Assembly: GCA_002914805.1 (NCBI GenBank)
Contig: JXTB01000471.1
Location: 165,029-229,028, forward strand
Origin: Parasponia andersonii
Taxonomy: Eukaryota; Streptophyta; Magnoliopsida; Rosales; Cannabaceae
Length of the DNA: 64,000 nucleotides
Direction of reading: 5' to 3'
Shown here: piece by piece, positions 1 to 13,587 of the stretch
Numbering within the stretch: position 1 is the first letter of the stretch
How the letters are laid out: every line of letters starts with the position of its first letter
Program-made: the position numbers and the translations under genes
Notes under the pieces: model-generated
What the model saw: only the letters and a program-made list of their open reading frames with translations
Database searches by the model: none
Told to the model about the DNA's origin: nothing

Positions 1-1786
1 CACATTATAATTTTGAGTTCTTGTAATTCTCCAGAAAATAGTAAAAAACAGTGGATGTAGACTCATCTTTTTTGGGGCTGAATTACTATAAAATTCTTGT
101 CTCTTTATTTGCTTTAGTGAATTAACCATTTTCACACATAAGCCACATCTTGTAATTTTCCTAAATTTATTGTTGACAAAACCTCCGTCAATAATTGGCA
201 CTAGAAGGAGGGCTATTCCGGCAGAAAATTTTGTCCATTCTGTTTCTTTCAACAATGGCAAACACTAGAAACACTACCAGAAATACCGGAACTAGCCAAA
301 ATCATCCCCAAAGTACCGCTGCTGCATAGGCAGATCCTGCTCAAGATCAGCCTGCCGTGACCGCACCGGAAAATATTGTCTAGAGACAGGATCGCATGGA
401 GGAAGCACTAGTGAATCTTCAGCAAATTACAAGTCAGATTAATGACTTTCTACGGTGACTTGCTGAAGGACAGATGCTAACTCCACCACAGCACGAACGT
501 CCCAAAGAATGTCCTGCTCAACAACCTGAGAGAGGAATTCAGATTCTGGAGACAGAGAACCGCGACCAACCTAAAGCCCAGTAGGAGCATCGAGGAGATT
601 GCATCTCTAAGGGAAAAGTTCGAGCACTGATCATGATTATGGACAACCTTCCGAGAGAGCAACTGTCAATCGTGATTATCTTGAACACGAGCAAAAACGT
701 CAATCCAGGAGTGTCTTTAAAAGGATCAGTAGGGAATCTCGATAGAATCCAACATACCTGAGATAACATCTGGATCAGTGACATAGTTAGGAGTGATCCA
801 CATCGCATCACAACGAACAAAGCCGATCTCGTCGCACAGTTTCATCAGAATCCCTAAGGTCGTAGCACACACTACCAAACCAACCCACCCTATATCATGA
901 CAACGATCAAAGGCCACTCTTGCTACCAATAAGAGAGAATGTTCCCCCTTTGAACGTCGATGTTCATAATCTGAGGATTACATTAGATGCACGTACTAGT
1001 TAGGACGATAAGCTCACTGATGGGTATCGTCAATCGCCATTCAGCGAGGAGGTTCGAGCTGCTGCCTTATCTGCTGGATTTAAACTTCCCACCATAAATA
1101 CTTTTGATGGGAAAATTGATCCGCAGGACTATATGGATTACTTCAGCAACCTGATGAAACTTCATCGTCTCTTTATTTGCTTTAGTGAATTAACCATTTT
1201 CACACATAAGCCACATCTTGTAATTTTCCTAAATTTATTGTTGACAAAACCTCCGTCAACAATTGGCACTAGAAGGAGGGCTATTCCGGCAGAAAATTTT
1301 GTCCATTCTGTTTCTTTCAACAATGGCAAACACTAGAAACACTACCAGAAATACCGGAACTAGCCAAAATCATCCCCAAAGTACCGCTGCTGCATAGGCA
1401 GATCCTGCTCAAGCGGTTATATAATTACTCAAATTGTATTGTCCGATTATACAGTTACTCATTCTCAAAATTGAAAAACATGGAGCTATCCTCACCTATA
1501 TAAAAGGAGTTTAATATTTCGATCGGGGATCTTTTTTCTTTTGGGGAATTTTTGGAAGAAACTTTTAAATTCTTGATTCTTCTTTTCGGACAACACATTG
1601 TAATTTTGAGTTCTTGTTATTATCCAGAAAATAGTAAAAAACAGTGGGCGTAGGCTCATCTTTTTTGGGGCTGAACCACTATAAAATTCTTGTCTCTTTA
1701 TTTGCTTTAGTGAATTAACTTTTTTCACACACAAGTCACATCTTGTAATTTTCCTAAATTTATTATTGATAAAACCTCCCTCAACA
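1..1786 (+). mobile_element. Remnant of a Tat-lineage Ty3/gypsy retrotransposon
   Basis: The first ~190 bases match the end of the LTR of the larger element at 31466-42420. They are followed by the same primer-binding region and the same start of gag (about 195-1165, matching 32100-33090). A ~240 bp stretch covering LTR tip, primer site and gag start then recurs at 1168-1411, almost identical to 104-344. LTR sequence follows again at 1412-1786, ending in CA. The left side is cut by the window edge. This is a broken fossil that keeps only LTR and gag parts; protease, reverse transcriptase and integrase are absent here. Family assignment rests on similarity to the larger copy in this same window. 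Confidence 0.85.
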
Positions 1787-1920
1787 AAGAGTGTACTTTT
1801 TCTCTATTTATTGGCCAAAATTAGTAAATAAGATTCAAGATAATTCAGTAGGTAAATTTACTTACATAAGCGACCTCAGAACCTACTCTGGTACTGGGTC
1901 AACATTCACAATTTCAAATC

Positions 1921-1924
<4 letters not shown>

Positions 1925-1968
<44 letters not shown>
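1925..1968. repeat. (TC)n microsatellite
   Basis: Uninterrupted run of 22 TC units, 140 bp beyond the end of the Tat remnant. A small ORF that spans it encodes a Leu-Ser run and looks like a repeat artefact. Confidence 0.95.
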
Positions 1969-1972
<4 letters not shown>

Positions 1973-2444
1973 CTATACACGCCTTTCTGATGTTAACCTG
2001 AAAGGTGGAATTAAATATCTTTCCTTTAATATGTTATATACGTACACTAATTTACCAAAGAGTAATACGCAACTTCCACTTGTTTCCTATATTGTCATTG
2101 TTCAATATTAATAAAAGGAAATGAATTATAGGATTAACAACATGGATTTTTCAACTTTTTTTCATAAGAATCCTATATTTTTTAAAATTATAGTCTAAAC
2201 CTGACTTTGGATTTTTTCTTTCAAATTTTTCCTCAAGAGTTAAGTCATTAAGAGAAATTTAGGTGGAAAGCTAATATTTTAAATTTGATTAAATAAATAT
2301 TTATTTTTAAAATTTTATAATTAAATGTTTAAGTATATATATTTTTACACTTAATAAATATATTTATTTATCAATTTCAATTAATATAATAAGTGCATAA
2401 ATTTTTATATTTAGCGTATAATATTTTATATTTAGTATATAAAC

Positions 2445-2446
2445 AT

Positions 2447-2486
<40 letters not shown>
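2445..2486. repeat. (TA)n microsatellite
   Basis: AT/TA dinucleotide run with one short interruption, in very AT-rich spacer DNA. Confidence 0.9.
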
Positions 2487-2489
<3 letters not shown>

Positions 2490-4074
2490 CTAACTTTCTA
2501 TAACATTTGAAAAATAAATATTTACTAAAATTAGTCTCAAAATTCGGTCATTTTGTTATAAGATCCATCAAATTAATGCAACTTATCAAAATAGTGAATG
2601 AAAATTGAAATTTATACTCTATAAACGCTTTGAAAAAAACTAATGAACAAACTTAAAATGTAAGAAAAAAAGGAAAAAAAAAATTATCGAACAAAATAAA
2701 ACTTTGCTTACTTAAGTAATCAAACATGATATAAACTATCATAATAATCCTATTTGTTAAACTTTTTTGATTAAAGAACTTATTGGTACTTAAATTCTAA
2801 GAAATATCTCATTGTAGTCCTTAGACTTTAAATACTGTCTCTTTGGTCCCTTTGCTTACACTTTTTCATTTTGGTCATTAAACTATGAACTAATATCCCC
2901 GGGGGTTCCCAAATTTTTCTCAATATATCACTTAGGTGTACAAAACTTATTTTTATAGCATTTAGATCCCCAGTTATTGGTTTTTGTCGCTTGCTAGTTC
3001 CTGGGCCTATTTTTATCTAAAACAACCGTTAAACGCACATGTTCTTCTTTCCAAGGGTATACTCAATGACAAAAAAAAAAAAAGAAAAAAAAAAACTAAC
3101 TAATTTGGCAGTTGATTGATTTTCTTCTTCGAAGGGAAAATTTGGAAGAAAACCTTGGCCAAATCTATCTAATTTCAAACCAGAGAAAGACACCAACTGG
3201 ATAATGTATTCATATTTAGCTCATAGTATCAAGTTAAATTGATTTCAATTGTTACGAATACAATAATCAATTTGCTTCCTTGAAGATCATGAAAAAACTT
3301 AATATTATAATAATCCATAATAAAAGTTCAACTTATACGCATCCAAAAGTAAACATACCCCGGGAAAAATACTCAATATGTTCTTCTAGTTCCACTCATT
3401 AGGTTTATATCTTTTCTCATTAATTAATTAATTCAAACGCTATTGTCAAAAAAAAAATAATAATTCAAACCCTTTTAATATGGGCTCAAATAAAATCGAT
3501 GCCATGAAAGCACTTTACTTCACACTTGAACTACAATACATATGTCAGAATTGGAATGATAACATTTGATTTAACTTTAACACACATCAGAATTTCCAGC
3601 GACATAGAGAAATAAAAAACGTGCGAAAAAGAAAGTAATAAAGCCTATAAAGCCCACTAAACTCCAGCCCAACATAATCCACGTAAATCCCCAGTTCCTG
3701 ATGTTCTGATATCTTCTCCAATAGTATAGGTATCAATGATCCCAGTGGTTCCAACTGCTTCAGCATTTCCAGCTTTAGCTCCATCGTTCTCTCCAACCCA
3801 AATCTTGGAACCTAGTGATCATGATTCTGAAGACAATTTGTCGAAGTTTAAATCATTATCTAAGGGTTAAATTTTTTAGATTTATCTTATGAAGTTCAAA
3901 TTAATTAGTAGATATTGTTATATTTATCTCTTTCACCTATCTGTATAAAGTTGAAACCATATAATGAATGAAAATAACAAGCATTCATCGTCAGTTTTCA
4001 ACATTCTCCTTTATCCATTACTTTCAATAGAAAGAAAAAAAAATAAAATTAATATCTTCAATTTCCACCAAAAG

Positions 4075-5810
4075 TGTAAGAACCCGGATTTTAGGAGGGT
4101 AATTTGGACATTTTATCTATTTTTCGGATATAATATTGGGGGAATTAATTTACAAAAATTTTCTGCAGAAGAACTAAATTGTAATTTTTGGGGGACTAAA
4201 TTGATAGAGATTTGAAATTTTGAGGACTTATGTGTAATTTTTGAATTTAGATATTTTACCAATTTTCCGAATATAATATTGGGGAAATTAATTTGCAAAA
4301 GAACTAAATTGTAATTTTTGAGGGACTAAATTGATAGAAATTTAAAATTTTGGAGATTTATGTGTAATTTTTGAAAAATTGCACAGCCATATAAGACAGA
4401 GCCACATGCCCTATCCTTTTTCTCTCTCTCTATCCCATCTCTCTTCCCCACCCCCCTCACCCCCGCGATCTCTCTCTCTTTCTCTTTGCGTTTCTCGGCC
4501 GCGAACCACCGGAGGAGCAGCCACGCTGCCGCCAGCCATCGTCCGGCCGAGCAGACCATTGGCGACGCTCCCCCAGGCCGCCAAAAATTAGCGCCGGCTA
4601 GCTGTAGGGCGCCAGAGCTGCCCGCCGTCACCAGAGGAGGAGAAACAGCCGCTTCAGTTTTTTCGTCGCCGACGAAGATTCTGATGTCTATTCGACCTCC
4701 AACCAGTCCCGTTAGATTCGTCTCGTCCCAAGGATCATCAAGGTATATATATCTCAACCCCATTTTACCCGGATTAAAAGTTGTCATTTTTAGCTATTGA
4801 GTTTAAGTTTGACTTTTTGATCCGGCCGTTGGATTGTGTTTTTCTTGTCATTTTTGGAATGTGCTCAGAAAAGGGAGAAATTTGATATATATATTGTCTA
4901 TGTTTGGTGACTGGCACAGAAATTGAGATCAGACCGTCGAGATTTGTCTCTTTTGTGAGCCACCGGTCCGGTGTGGGCCCCGACCTGAATTGGACAAGTT
5001 ATATTTCTATCCTAGCTATTTTTGGTGTTAGGAATTTAGTGAAGAGGTCTGTTTGTGGAATTGAAGCTCCAGTGAGAAGTTGGTTTTTTGCAAGAGGACG
5101 ATCAAGGGCTTGGAATTGGTTCCCGACCCTCTGGGTGATCGTGAAGGACACCTTGAGGATTCGATAGCGTGGTATTGCTATTCGAGCGAGGTAAAGATTC
5201 AATTACCTCTGTTTTATATCGTTTTCGAATAAAACTTACTTTCTGCAATATATGAGAACAAATATGATTTCTAGACTATTTAAATATCTGTGATGGGAAT
5301 TACTTATATAAGATATATACTGTATTACTATGGGAATTTTCTGAGTACAGATTATGTTGGGTATATTAAAAATAAGGCCGTTATACTGCCCGTTTTTCTA
5401 TAAAAACCTAGTATACTGATTTTACCAAAAAACCAGAACATAATTATTTTCATACTTCGATTCTGTATTGCATATGTCATAGGATTCTATATGAGCATCG
5501 TCTTAGCATCATAGGTTTACAGTGTGGTGCTGCATACCCCACCATCGGTGAGAGTCCGTAAACTCACGCGGGGTTTTGTTACTTCTGATTACCTCCCTAT
5601 TTAGCAGGCGTAGGCAATTCGGTTGCCCCTCCAGGTTTGGTAGGCGACACACGAGTGTCCTCTCTGGGTATGGGCTTAGGTGTCAGGCAGGCTGTTAGGC
5701 ATACTTAGTGCCATCATCCTGAGTTTCCACAGATGAGAGGATGAGAGCTCATGGATATGGGTTGATTTGTGTCATGTGCATATATGAATTGAATGGTTTT
5801 GATTACACCG

Positions 5811-5845
<35 letters not shown>

Positions 5846-6422
5846 TTTCCGGTTTAGATTATATATATATGGAAGTTTTGGACTAAACTAACCATGCAGG
5901 ATTTTCCCATCACAAAAATATTTTCGATCGAGGTAATTGTTTTTCCTATTGAGCATTTTATATTCACCCCCTTCCTCCCTTCCTCAGGTGGTGTCCAGTG
6001 CGATCTTGGTGGTCAAAAGGAATAAGAGATCATCTGGATTGCAGTTCACCTCTTGGTAATACTAAGAGTTTCTTGTTGTAGTCTTTAGACTATTTTGGGT
6101 TTTGTAATAGTATTGAACCAAGATTACTGCTTTTTATTTTGTCTGTAAACTTATGTATGCCATTCTGGAATTTAACTTATGTTGTGGATGATGGTGATAC
6201 TTGAACTTATATTTAACTTTGGGATTTTTAATTATTATTCAGTCTATATTTAATGGTGTATACAAATTGTGGAAGTGGTTCACGGGATGAAATTCTAATT
6301 ATTTTATATAAATGGACTGTTTATAAAACGAAAACTTTTTCCACATTTTTTAAATAAATTAAGGAATTTCTCATCTTTGTAAAATTCCCCTTCTGCCACT
6401 AGCCTGGGTTTTGGTTGTGACA
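4075..6422 (+). repeat. 5' LTR of the Tekay-like element
   Basis: About 2.35 kb, matched along its whole length by 11211-13437. It holds a CT-rich tract (about 4420-4500), a GC-rich block (about 4500-4720), and a (TA)n tract (about 5813-5842). The GC-rich block carries short open frames that look like chance products. Confidence 0.93.
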
Positions 6423-6430
6423 GAAATTTT

Positions 6431-6442
6431 TTGTATCAGAGC
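6431..6442 (+). other. Primer-binding site, initiator-Met tRNA type
   Basis: TTGTATCAGAGC, one base from the usual plant TGGTATCAGAGC, eight bases after the end of the 5' LTR. This is the standard reverse-transcription start site for this lineage. Confidence 0.8.
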
Positions 6443-9400
6443 TTTGAGTTTAACAGCTCGGATGTATCACCATTAAATTAGATTGAAGTTGTTTTTATGG
6501 CAAGCATGCATCATTATCTCACTAACAGTTTGGCATACTGTTTCAGACTTGTAAAATGCTTCCTAGTAGAGTTCTAAGGCACCAGCCAGGTGCCGAACCT
6601 CCTCGTCTGGATTTCACTCATCTGATCGAGGTAACGCAGCAGGCATTTGTCCAGATGAGTAATCCCGATTATCAGCCTCCAGCTCTGATGGAACGTCAGT
6701 TGGATCAGTCTGATCATCTGCAACGGTTCATGCGTCTCCAGCCAGGGTAGTTTGATAGTAGACTAGAAGCTCTCATGGTAATTACTTGGTTACATAAGAT
6801 GGAGAGACATTTTCGAGCCCTTGGTACTACGGTTGAGTTTTGGGCCATGTTTGCTGTTACCCATTTGACGGAGAGTGCCATTCATTAGTGGGAGATAGTG
6901 GAACAGATGCAAGATGTGGTGGGTCTGACTTGGGAAGACTTTGAGCGGATTTTCAAAGCTCAGTATGCCAATGAGGATCAGCAGGATAAAGTTGTGAACT
7001 GGTTTGAGATATTGATTCAAGGTAATAGAATGGTGAATGAGTATCTGATAGAGTTCACTAAGTTGGCAAGTGTTGCTCTTCGACCGAGTACGAGTGAGAA
7101 GTACCGAGTTGCCAAGTTCAGGAGTCGTCTGAATCAGAACATTTTCAACAGGATTGGTACCCAGACTTTCTATACTCTTCCTGAGATTATAGTGGCTGCA
7201 CAATAGGTAGAGGCCATCGAAGAAAGTTTGGATTCCAGGAGGAGCCTACGGAGAGGTAATGACAGGAAAGCCACCAGAAGGAACCAGGGGCAGTGATCAG
7301 CCCAGGGTACTCCGAATAGTGGGAGCTCAAATAGTAGTGGTTCTTCATGGGGTGGCAGAGGTAGTCCCTACGGAGGATGTTTTTGTTGCCAGCAGGGTCA
7401 TCAGAAGAAAGAGTGTCCCAACCGTCTATAGAAATCTCCTCTTTCTCAGGAAGGACCGTAGAGTAGCCAATCCGGTTCTGTTTCTTATCAGAACACTCAA
7501 GCAAGGCTGCAACAGCCATAGGGCACTTCGCAGGCTTTTACTTCCCCTCAGGGTTTTTCTCATAACTTTCAGACTCCTCAGGCCTCAGGGAGTCAGAGTG
7601 GGCGTGGTTTTGGCAGTAATGGTCCGGGATCCAGCAGTAGCCGTCCTGGCCAGGGAAGAGACAACAAAGGGAAAGAGAAGATGACTGGCCAAGCCTATGC
7701 TTTTACAGAGGCAGACGACACTCAGGATCGCACCGGTCGAGGTGTTGTTGACGGTTTAATCCTTCTTTCACACTCTTAGGCACATATTTTGTTTGACACT
7801 GGTGCATTCCATTCATTTATATCCTTATTATTTGCTCAACTGTTGGGGTTGGAATTTTCTGATTTGGATTATGTATTGACATTGGGTACACCTTTGGGAG
7901 GAGTAGCCGATGTGTCTAGTATGTGTAAGACTTGTCAGATTGTGGTTAGTGATATGAAGCTTCTTGCTGATTTGATTATGTTGCCGATAGGACAGTATGA
8001 CGTGATACTCGGTATAGATTGGTTGTCGAAGTATCGGGCCGTTGTAGACTGTCACAAGAAGCAGGTGACTCTTTTTCCTAGTGATGGATATCCTATTGTC
8101 TATCAGGTTAGGATGAGTCAGTTGAAGCCTAGTCCTGTTCTAAAAAGCTTGCATGGGTGGAAGGAAGAAACTCGAGTGTTATGGGAACTTATTTGCCATA
8201 GATGGCGAGGTGAGGATAGACAATCAAGGCCCATAGATTTTGGTGGTGAGTGAGTATTCGGAGGTGTTTCTTGAAGATTTACCGAGGTTACCACCAGATA
8301 TGGAGATCGAGTTCTGTATTGAACTAGTTCCTGGAGCTTAGCCAGTTTCTATTCTAGCCTATCACATGGCACCTATTGAGTTGGAAGAATTAAGGGGAAA
8401 GTTGGATGATTTGCTTTCCAAAGGCTTAATTCGTAGTAGCACTTCTCCTTGGGGTGCTCCTATTTTGTTTGCGAAGAAAGCCGATGGTTCATTGAGACTT
8501 TGTGTGGACTACAGAAAGTTGAATCAGTTGACAGTGAAGAACAAGTATCATTTGCCAAGGATAGATGAATTGTTTGATCAACTCGGTGGTTTAAGATTCT
8601 TCTCTAAAATCGATTTGAGATGCGGTTATCATCAGTTGAAGATAAGAGAGGATGATATACCTAAGATAGCATTTAGAACCTGATATAGTCACTTTGAGTT
8701 TCTGGTGATGCCGTTTAGTTTGACGAATGCTCCCGCAGCTTTTATAGATCTCATGAATCGGATCTTCAGTCTGTTTTTGGATTATTTTGTGGTTGTGTTC
8801 ATCGATGACATCCTGGTTTATTCCAAGACTCGAGAAAAATATACCGAACATCTGGAGATAATATTCAAGACCTTGAAAGATCATTTATTGTACGCGAAGA
8901 AATCGAAGTGTGATTTTTGGATGTTAGAAGTGAAGTTCTTAGATCATGTGATTTCTCACGGAGGTATTTCAGTCGATCCTGCTAAGATTGAAGCTGTCTT
9001 GGAGTGGGAAAGACCGAGAAATGTGACAGAGGTATACAGTTTCCTTAGTTTGGCAGGCTACTATCATCGTTTTATGCAAGATTTTTCAAGGATTACTTTG
9101 CCTTTGACGAAGTTGGCCAGGAATGACGTCAAGTTTGTTTGAGACCACAAAAGTGAAGAAGCATTTGTCAGGTTGAAGCAGAATTTGATCACCGCACCTG
9201 TTATTACTGTTCCTGACAGTAACAAGCCTTATGTGGTATATACCGATGCTTCAAAGACGGGTTTGGGATGTGTCTTGATGCAGAATGGTCAGGTTGTGGC
9301 TTATGCTTCTCGTCAGTTGAAGCCACATGAGAGAAACTATCCCACCATGATCTGGAACTTGCAGTAGTGATCTTTGCCTTGAAGATTTGGCGATGTTACT

Positions 9401-11197
9401 TGTATGGTATGAAGTTCGACATATTCTTCGATCATAAGAGTTTGAAGTATCCCTTTACTCAGAGGAATCTGAACTTGAGACAACTAAGATAGGTTGAGTA
9501 TATAGAGGATTATGACTTCACCTACAGTATCATCCTAGTAAGGCCAATATTGTAGCTGATACACTGAGTAGGAAGCCTCACGATGCACTAGCTGCACTGG
9601 TGTTTGAAGACTGGAAGAACTCGGTTGCGATTGTTGACTACAACTTGCAGTACTTCGAGAACGAAGGGGTTGCCTGAGCGACATTGTGACTTCACCATCT
9701 CTTCTCCAGACTGTCCAGCAAAGTCAGTGGCCAGACATGGAGTTGAGAACAATCTAGAACTAGTTTCAGAATGGTGAACAGTTAGATGGTTGGAGTACTA
9801 ACAGAGAAGGGTTTTTGCTTTTCAGTGGGAAATTGGCTGTAGCTGATGACCCTAATTTTCGAGAAACCATTCTAACTGAGGCTCACAAATCAAGGTTTGC
9901 AGTACATCCAGGTAGTACCAAGATGTACCAGGACTTGAAGCGGCAGTATTAGTGGAATGGTATGAAAAAGGATATAGTTATCTTTGTGGCTAAGTGTTTG
10001 ACTTGTCACCAAGTCAAGGCTGAACACCAGAGGCCAACTGGATTACTTCAGTCGTTGCCAATTCCGGAATGGAAGTGGGACAAAATCACGATGGACTTTG
10101 TGACTAGTTTGCCGAAGACCCTGAGGAAAAATGACACAGTTTAGGTGATAGTTGATCGGTTGACCAAGAGTGCTCACTTTATACCGATCCGGATGGACTA
10201 CTCTCTCACTAAGCTCAGTAAACTATATGTGGAGAACATCATACATTTGCATGGTATGCCTTCAAGCATAGTATCTGACAGAGATCCAAGGTTAAGTTCT
10301 AAGTTTTGGAGAGCCTTGCAGAAAGCGTTAGGTATATAGTTGGATATCAATACGACTCACTATCCTGATACAGACGGCCAGTCTGAAAGGACCATTCAGA
10401 TTCTTGAGGACATGCTACATTGTTGCATACTAGATTTTGGTGGGAATTGCGATGATCATCTTCTTTTGGTAGAATTTACTTATAACAACAGTTACCAGAC
10501 CAGTGTGGGTGTGGCTCCATATAAGGTATTATATGAGAGGCCATGTAGATCGCCTTTGTGTTGGGCAGAACCCAAAGAGCGTATTACTCTTGGACCTGAG
10601 TTGATTGAAGAGACTACTGAGAAGATCAAGGATATCCAAGAGAGACTCAAGGAGATTCAGAGTCGTCAAAAGAGTTATGCTGACCCGAAGAGGCGTGAGG
10701 TAGAGTTCGATACTGGTGATTCTATGTTTTTGAAAATGACTCCAAGACATGGTGTTACAAGATTTGGGGTAAAGGGTAAGCTTGCTCCAAGGTATATTGG
10801 TCCCTTTGAGATCATTGAGAGAACTGGACCAGTGGCATATTGCTTGAATCTACCTGCACAGTTGGGCTACGTACATAATGTGTTTCACATGTTGATGTTG
10901 AAGAAGTGCACGCCGAACCCATCTCATATTGTTCAGTACGTATATGTACCGATCTAAGAAGATGTATCCTATGAAAAACAACTTGTTCGTTTGTTAGCTA
11001 GGGAGTTGAAGGTACTTCGCAACAGAGATATTCCACTTGTAAAGGTGCTTTGGGAACATCACAAAGAAGATGAGGCTACTTGGGAACTCGAGACGGAGAT
11101 GTACGAAAAGTATCCTCATTTATTTGACCTTTAGTTAGAAGTTGTATTGTGATGTAAATCTTGACCAGTACTTTGAATTTCGGGACGAAATTTTTTT

Positions 11198-11210
11198 AAG
11201 GAGGAGAGAA
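11198..11210 (+). other. Polypurine tract of the Tekay-like element
   Basis: AAGGAGGAGAGAA directly abuts the TGTAA start of the 3' LTR, the expected position for plus-strand priming. Confidence 0.85.
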
Positions 11211-11458
11211 TGTAAAAACCCAGACTTTGGGAGGGTAATTTGGATATTTTACTAATTTTCTGGATATAATATTGAGGGGATTAATTTGTAAAAGTTTTGT
11301 ACAGAAGGACCAAATTAGAATTTTTGAGGGACTAAATTGATAGAGATTTAAAATTTTGGGGACTTATGCGCAATTTTTAAAAATTTGTACAGCCCTATAA
11401 GACAGGGCCACGTGCCATGTCCTTTTTCTTTCTCTTTCTCCCTTCTTTCTCTTCCCCC

Positions 11459-11492
<34 letters not shown>

Positions 11493-12827
11493 GTTTCTCG
11501 GCCGAGAACCACCGAAGGAGCAGCTGCGCCGCCGCCAGCCGTCGTCCGGCACAACAGACAATTGGCGGAGCTCCCCCAGGCTGCTATGAACCAGCACCGG
11601 CCAGCTGCAGGGTGTCGGAGCCGCCCGCCATCACTGGAGGAGGAGAAATAGCCGCTTCGGTTTTTTCGTCGTCGGCAAAGATTTAAGCATCCATTCGACC
11701 TCCAACTAGTCCCATTGGATTTGTCTCGTCGTAAGGATCATCAAGGTATATATATATCTCAACCCCATTTTACCCGGATTGAAAGTTGCCATTTTTGGAT
11801 ATTTTGAATTTAAGTTTAACTTTTTGATCCGGCTGTTGGATTGTGTTTTTGTTGTCATTTTTGAAATGTGCTCGGAAAATAGAGAAGTTTGATGTATATA
11901 TATATATATTGCCTATGTTTTGTGACCGGCACGGAAATCGAGATCGGACGGTCAAGATTTGTCTCGTTTTGTGTGCCACATGTGCGGTGTAGGCCCGGAT
12001 CCGAATTAGACAAGTTATATGTCTAACCTAGTTATTTTGGGTGCTAAGAATTCAGCGAAGAAGTCCGTTTGTGGAATTGAAGCTCCGGTGAGATGTTGGC
12101 TTTTTGCAAGAGGACGATCGAGGACTTGGAATTGATTCCTAACCCTCCGGGCGATCGTCAACGACACCTTGAGGATTCGATAGCGTAGTATTGCTATTCG
12201 AGCGAGGTAGGGATTCAATTACCTCTATTTTATATCGTTTTTGAATAAAACTTACTTTCTGCAACATATGAAAACAAATGTGAATTCTAGACTATTTAAA
12301 TATATGTGATGGGAATTACTTGTATGGGATATATACTGTATTGCTCTGAGAATTTTCTGAGTGCAGGTTATTTTGGGTATATTAAAAATAGGACCGTTAT
12401 GCTGCCCGTTTTTCTATAAAAACCTAGTATGCTGATTTTACCGAAAAACCAGAGCATAATTATTTTCAAACTTCGGTTCTGTATTGCACGTGTCATAGGA
12501 TCATACACGAACACTGTGTTAGCATCATGGGTTTACAGTGTGGCGCTGCGTGCCCTATCGTCAGTGAGAGTCTGTAAACTCACGTGGGATTTTGTTACTT
12601 CTGATTACCTCCCCATTTGGCAGGCGTAGGCAATTCGGTTGCCCCTCCAGGTTCGGTAGGCGACACACGGGTGTCCCCTCAGGGTATGAGCTTAGGTGTT
12701 AGGCAGGCTGTTAGGCATACTTAGTGCCATCATCCTGGGTTTCCACAGATGAGAGGATGAGAGCTCAAGGGTATGGGTTGATTTGTGTCATGTGCATATA
12801 TGAATTGAATGGTTTTGATTACACCGC

Positions 12828-12859
<32 letters not shown>

Positions 12860-13437
12860 TTTCTAGTTTGGATTATATATATATGGATGTTTTGGACTAA
12901 ACTAACCATGCAAGATTTTCCCATCACAAAAATATTTTCGATCAAGGTAATTATTTTTCTTATTAAGCATTTTATGCTCACCCCCTTCCTCCCTTCCTCA
13001 GGTGGTGTCCAGTGCAATCTTGGTGGTCAAGAGGAGTATAAGGTTATCTGGATTGCAGTTCGCCTCTTGGTAATACTAGGAGTTTCTTGTTGTAGTCTTT
13101 GGACTATTTTGGATTTTGTATTAGCATTGAACCAAGATTACTGCTTTCTATTTTGTCTGTAAACTTATGTATACCATTCTGGAATTTGACTTATGTTGTG
13201 GATGATGGTGATGCTTGAACTTATATTTGACTTTGTGATTTTTAATTATTATTCAGTTTATGTTTGATGGTGTATACGAACTCTGAGAGTGGTTCACGGG
13301 ATGAAATTCTAATTATTTTATATAAATGGACTGTTTATAAAACGAAAACTTTTTTCACACTTTTCAAATAAATCAAAAAATTTCTCATCTTTATGAAATT
13401 CTCTTTCTGCCACTAGCCTGGGTTTTAGGTTGTGACA
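11211..13437 (+). repeat. 3' LTR of the Tekay-like element
   Basis: About 2.23 kb, the partner of 4075-6422. It contains (TC)n at about 11462-11490 and (TA)n at about 12830-12855. It ends TGACA and is followed by the AAAAG target duplication. Confidence 0.93.
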
Positions 13438-13587
13438 AAAAGAACCTTAATCCTTAGTAAGACCGGTAACTATAGAAGAAGAATTACAGAGCAGTCAGAG
13501 CTACTAGAGCCTCCGCCAATGCTATCTTCAACGAATCGCATTGAAAGGGAATGAGATTATAGAGCCTGAGTGTTTCTGCCGAATCTA

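Larger units (their letters stand above)
1787..4074. other. AT-rich gene-free spacer
   Basis: Apart from the two microsatellites I see no convincing gene. The stretch about 2780-3060 ('...tggtccctttgc...', '...gatccccag...') has the look of old non-coding repeat DNA common in plant spacers, but I cannot assign a family. A short minus-strand open stretch at 3587-3796 is unusually GC-balanced for this spacer. It lacks a recognisable domain, so I do not call it a gene. Confidence 0.6.
4075..13437 (+). mobile_element. Tekay/Del-like Ty3/gypsy chromovirus, full length, broken
   Basis: Two long LTRs (4075-6422 and 11211-13437) both start TGTAA and end TGACA, and the element is flanked by a perfect 5-bp direct repeat, AAAAG (4070-4074 and 13438-13442). 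A methionine-tRNA-like primer site lies just after the 5' LTR and a polypurine tract just before the 3' LTR. Internal parts in order: gag about 6556-7690, aspartic protease about 7760-8070 (DTG motif), reverse transcriptase about 8370-9140, RNase H about 9170-9600, integrase about 9860-10700, and a chromodomain-like tail about 10950-11135. The order PR-RT-RH-INT places it in Ty3/gypsy; LTR length and the chromodomain-like tail suggest Tekay/Del, which is inference. It is broken, with roughly ten or more breaks. By hand, the last ~265 bp of the two LTRs differ at about 24 sites (~9%), a few million years at commonly used plant rates. Confidence 0.93.

Noticed and set aside
3587-3796. Open minus-strand frame of 69 residues with balanced composition
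   Set aside because: No recognisable domain, no clear promoter or splice context, and two frames are similarly open; kept only as part of the spacer description.
4326-4800. Several overlapping open frames in a GC-rich block, some reading like Pro/Arg-rich proteins
   Set aside because: They lie inside the LTR of the Tekay-like element and recur in the other LTR (11348-11686); they are GC-rich LTR sequence and not host genes.
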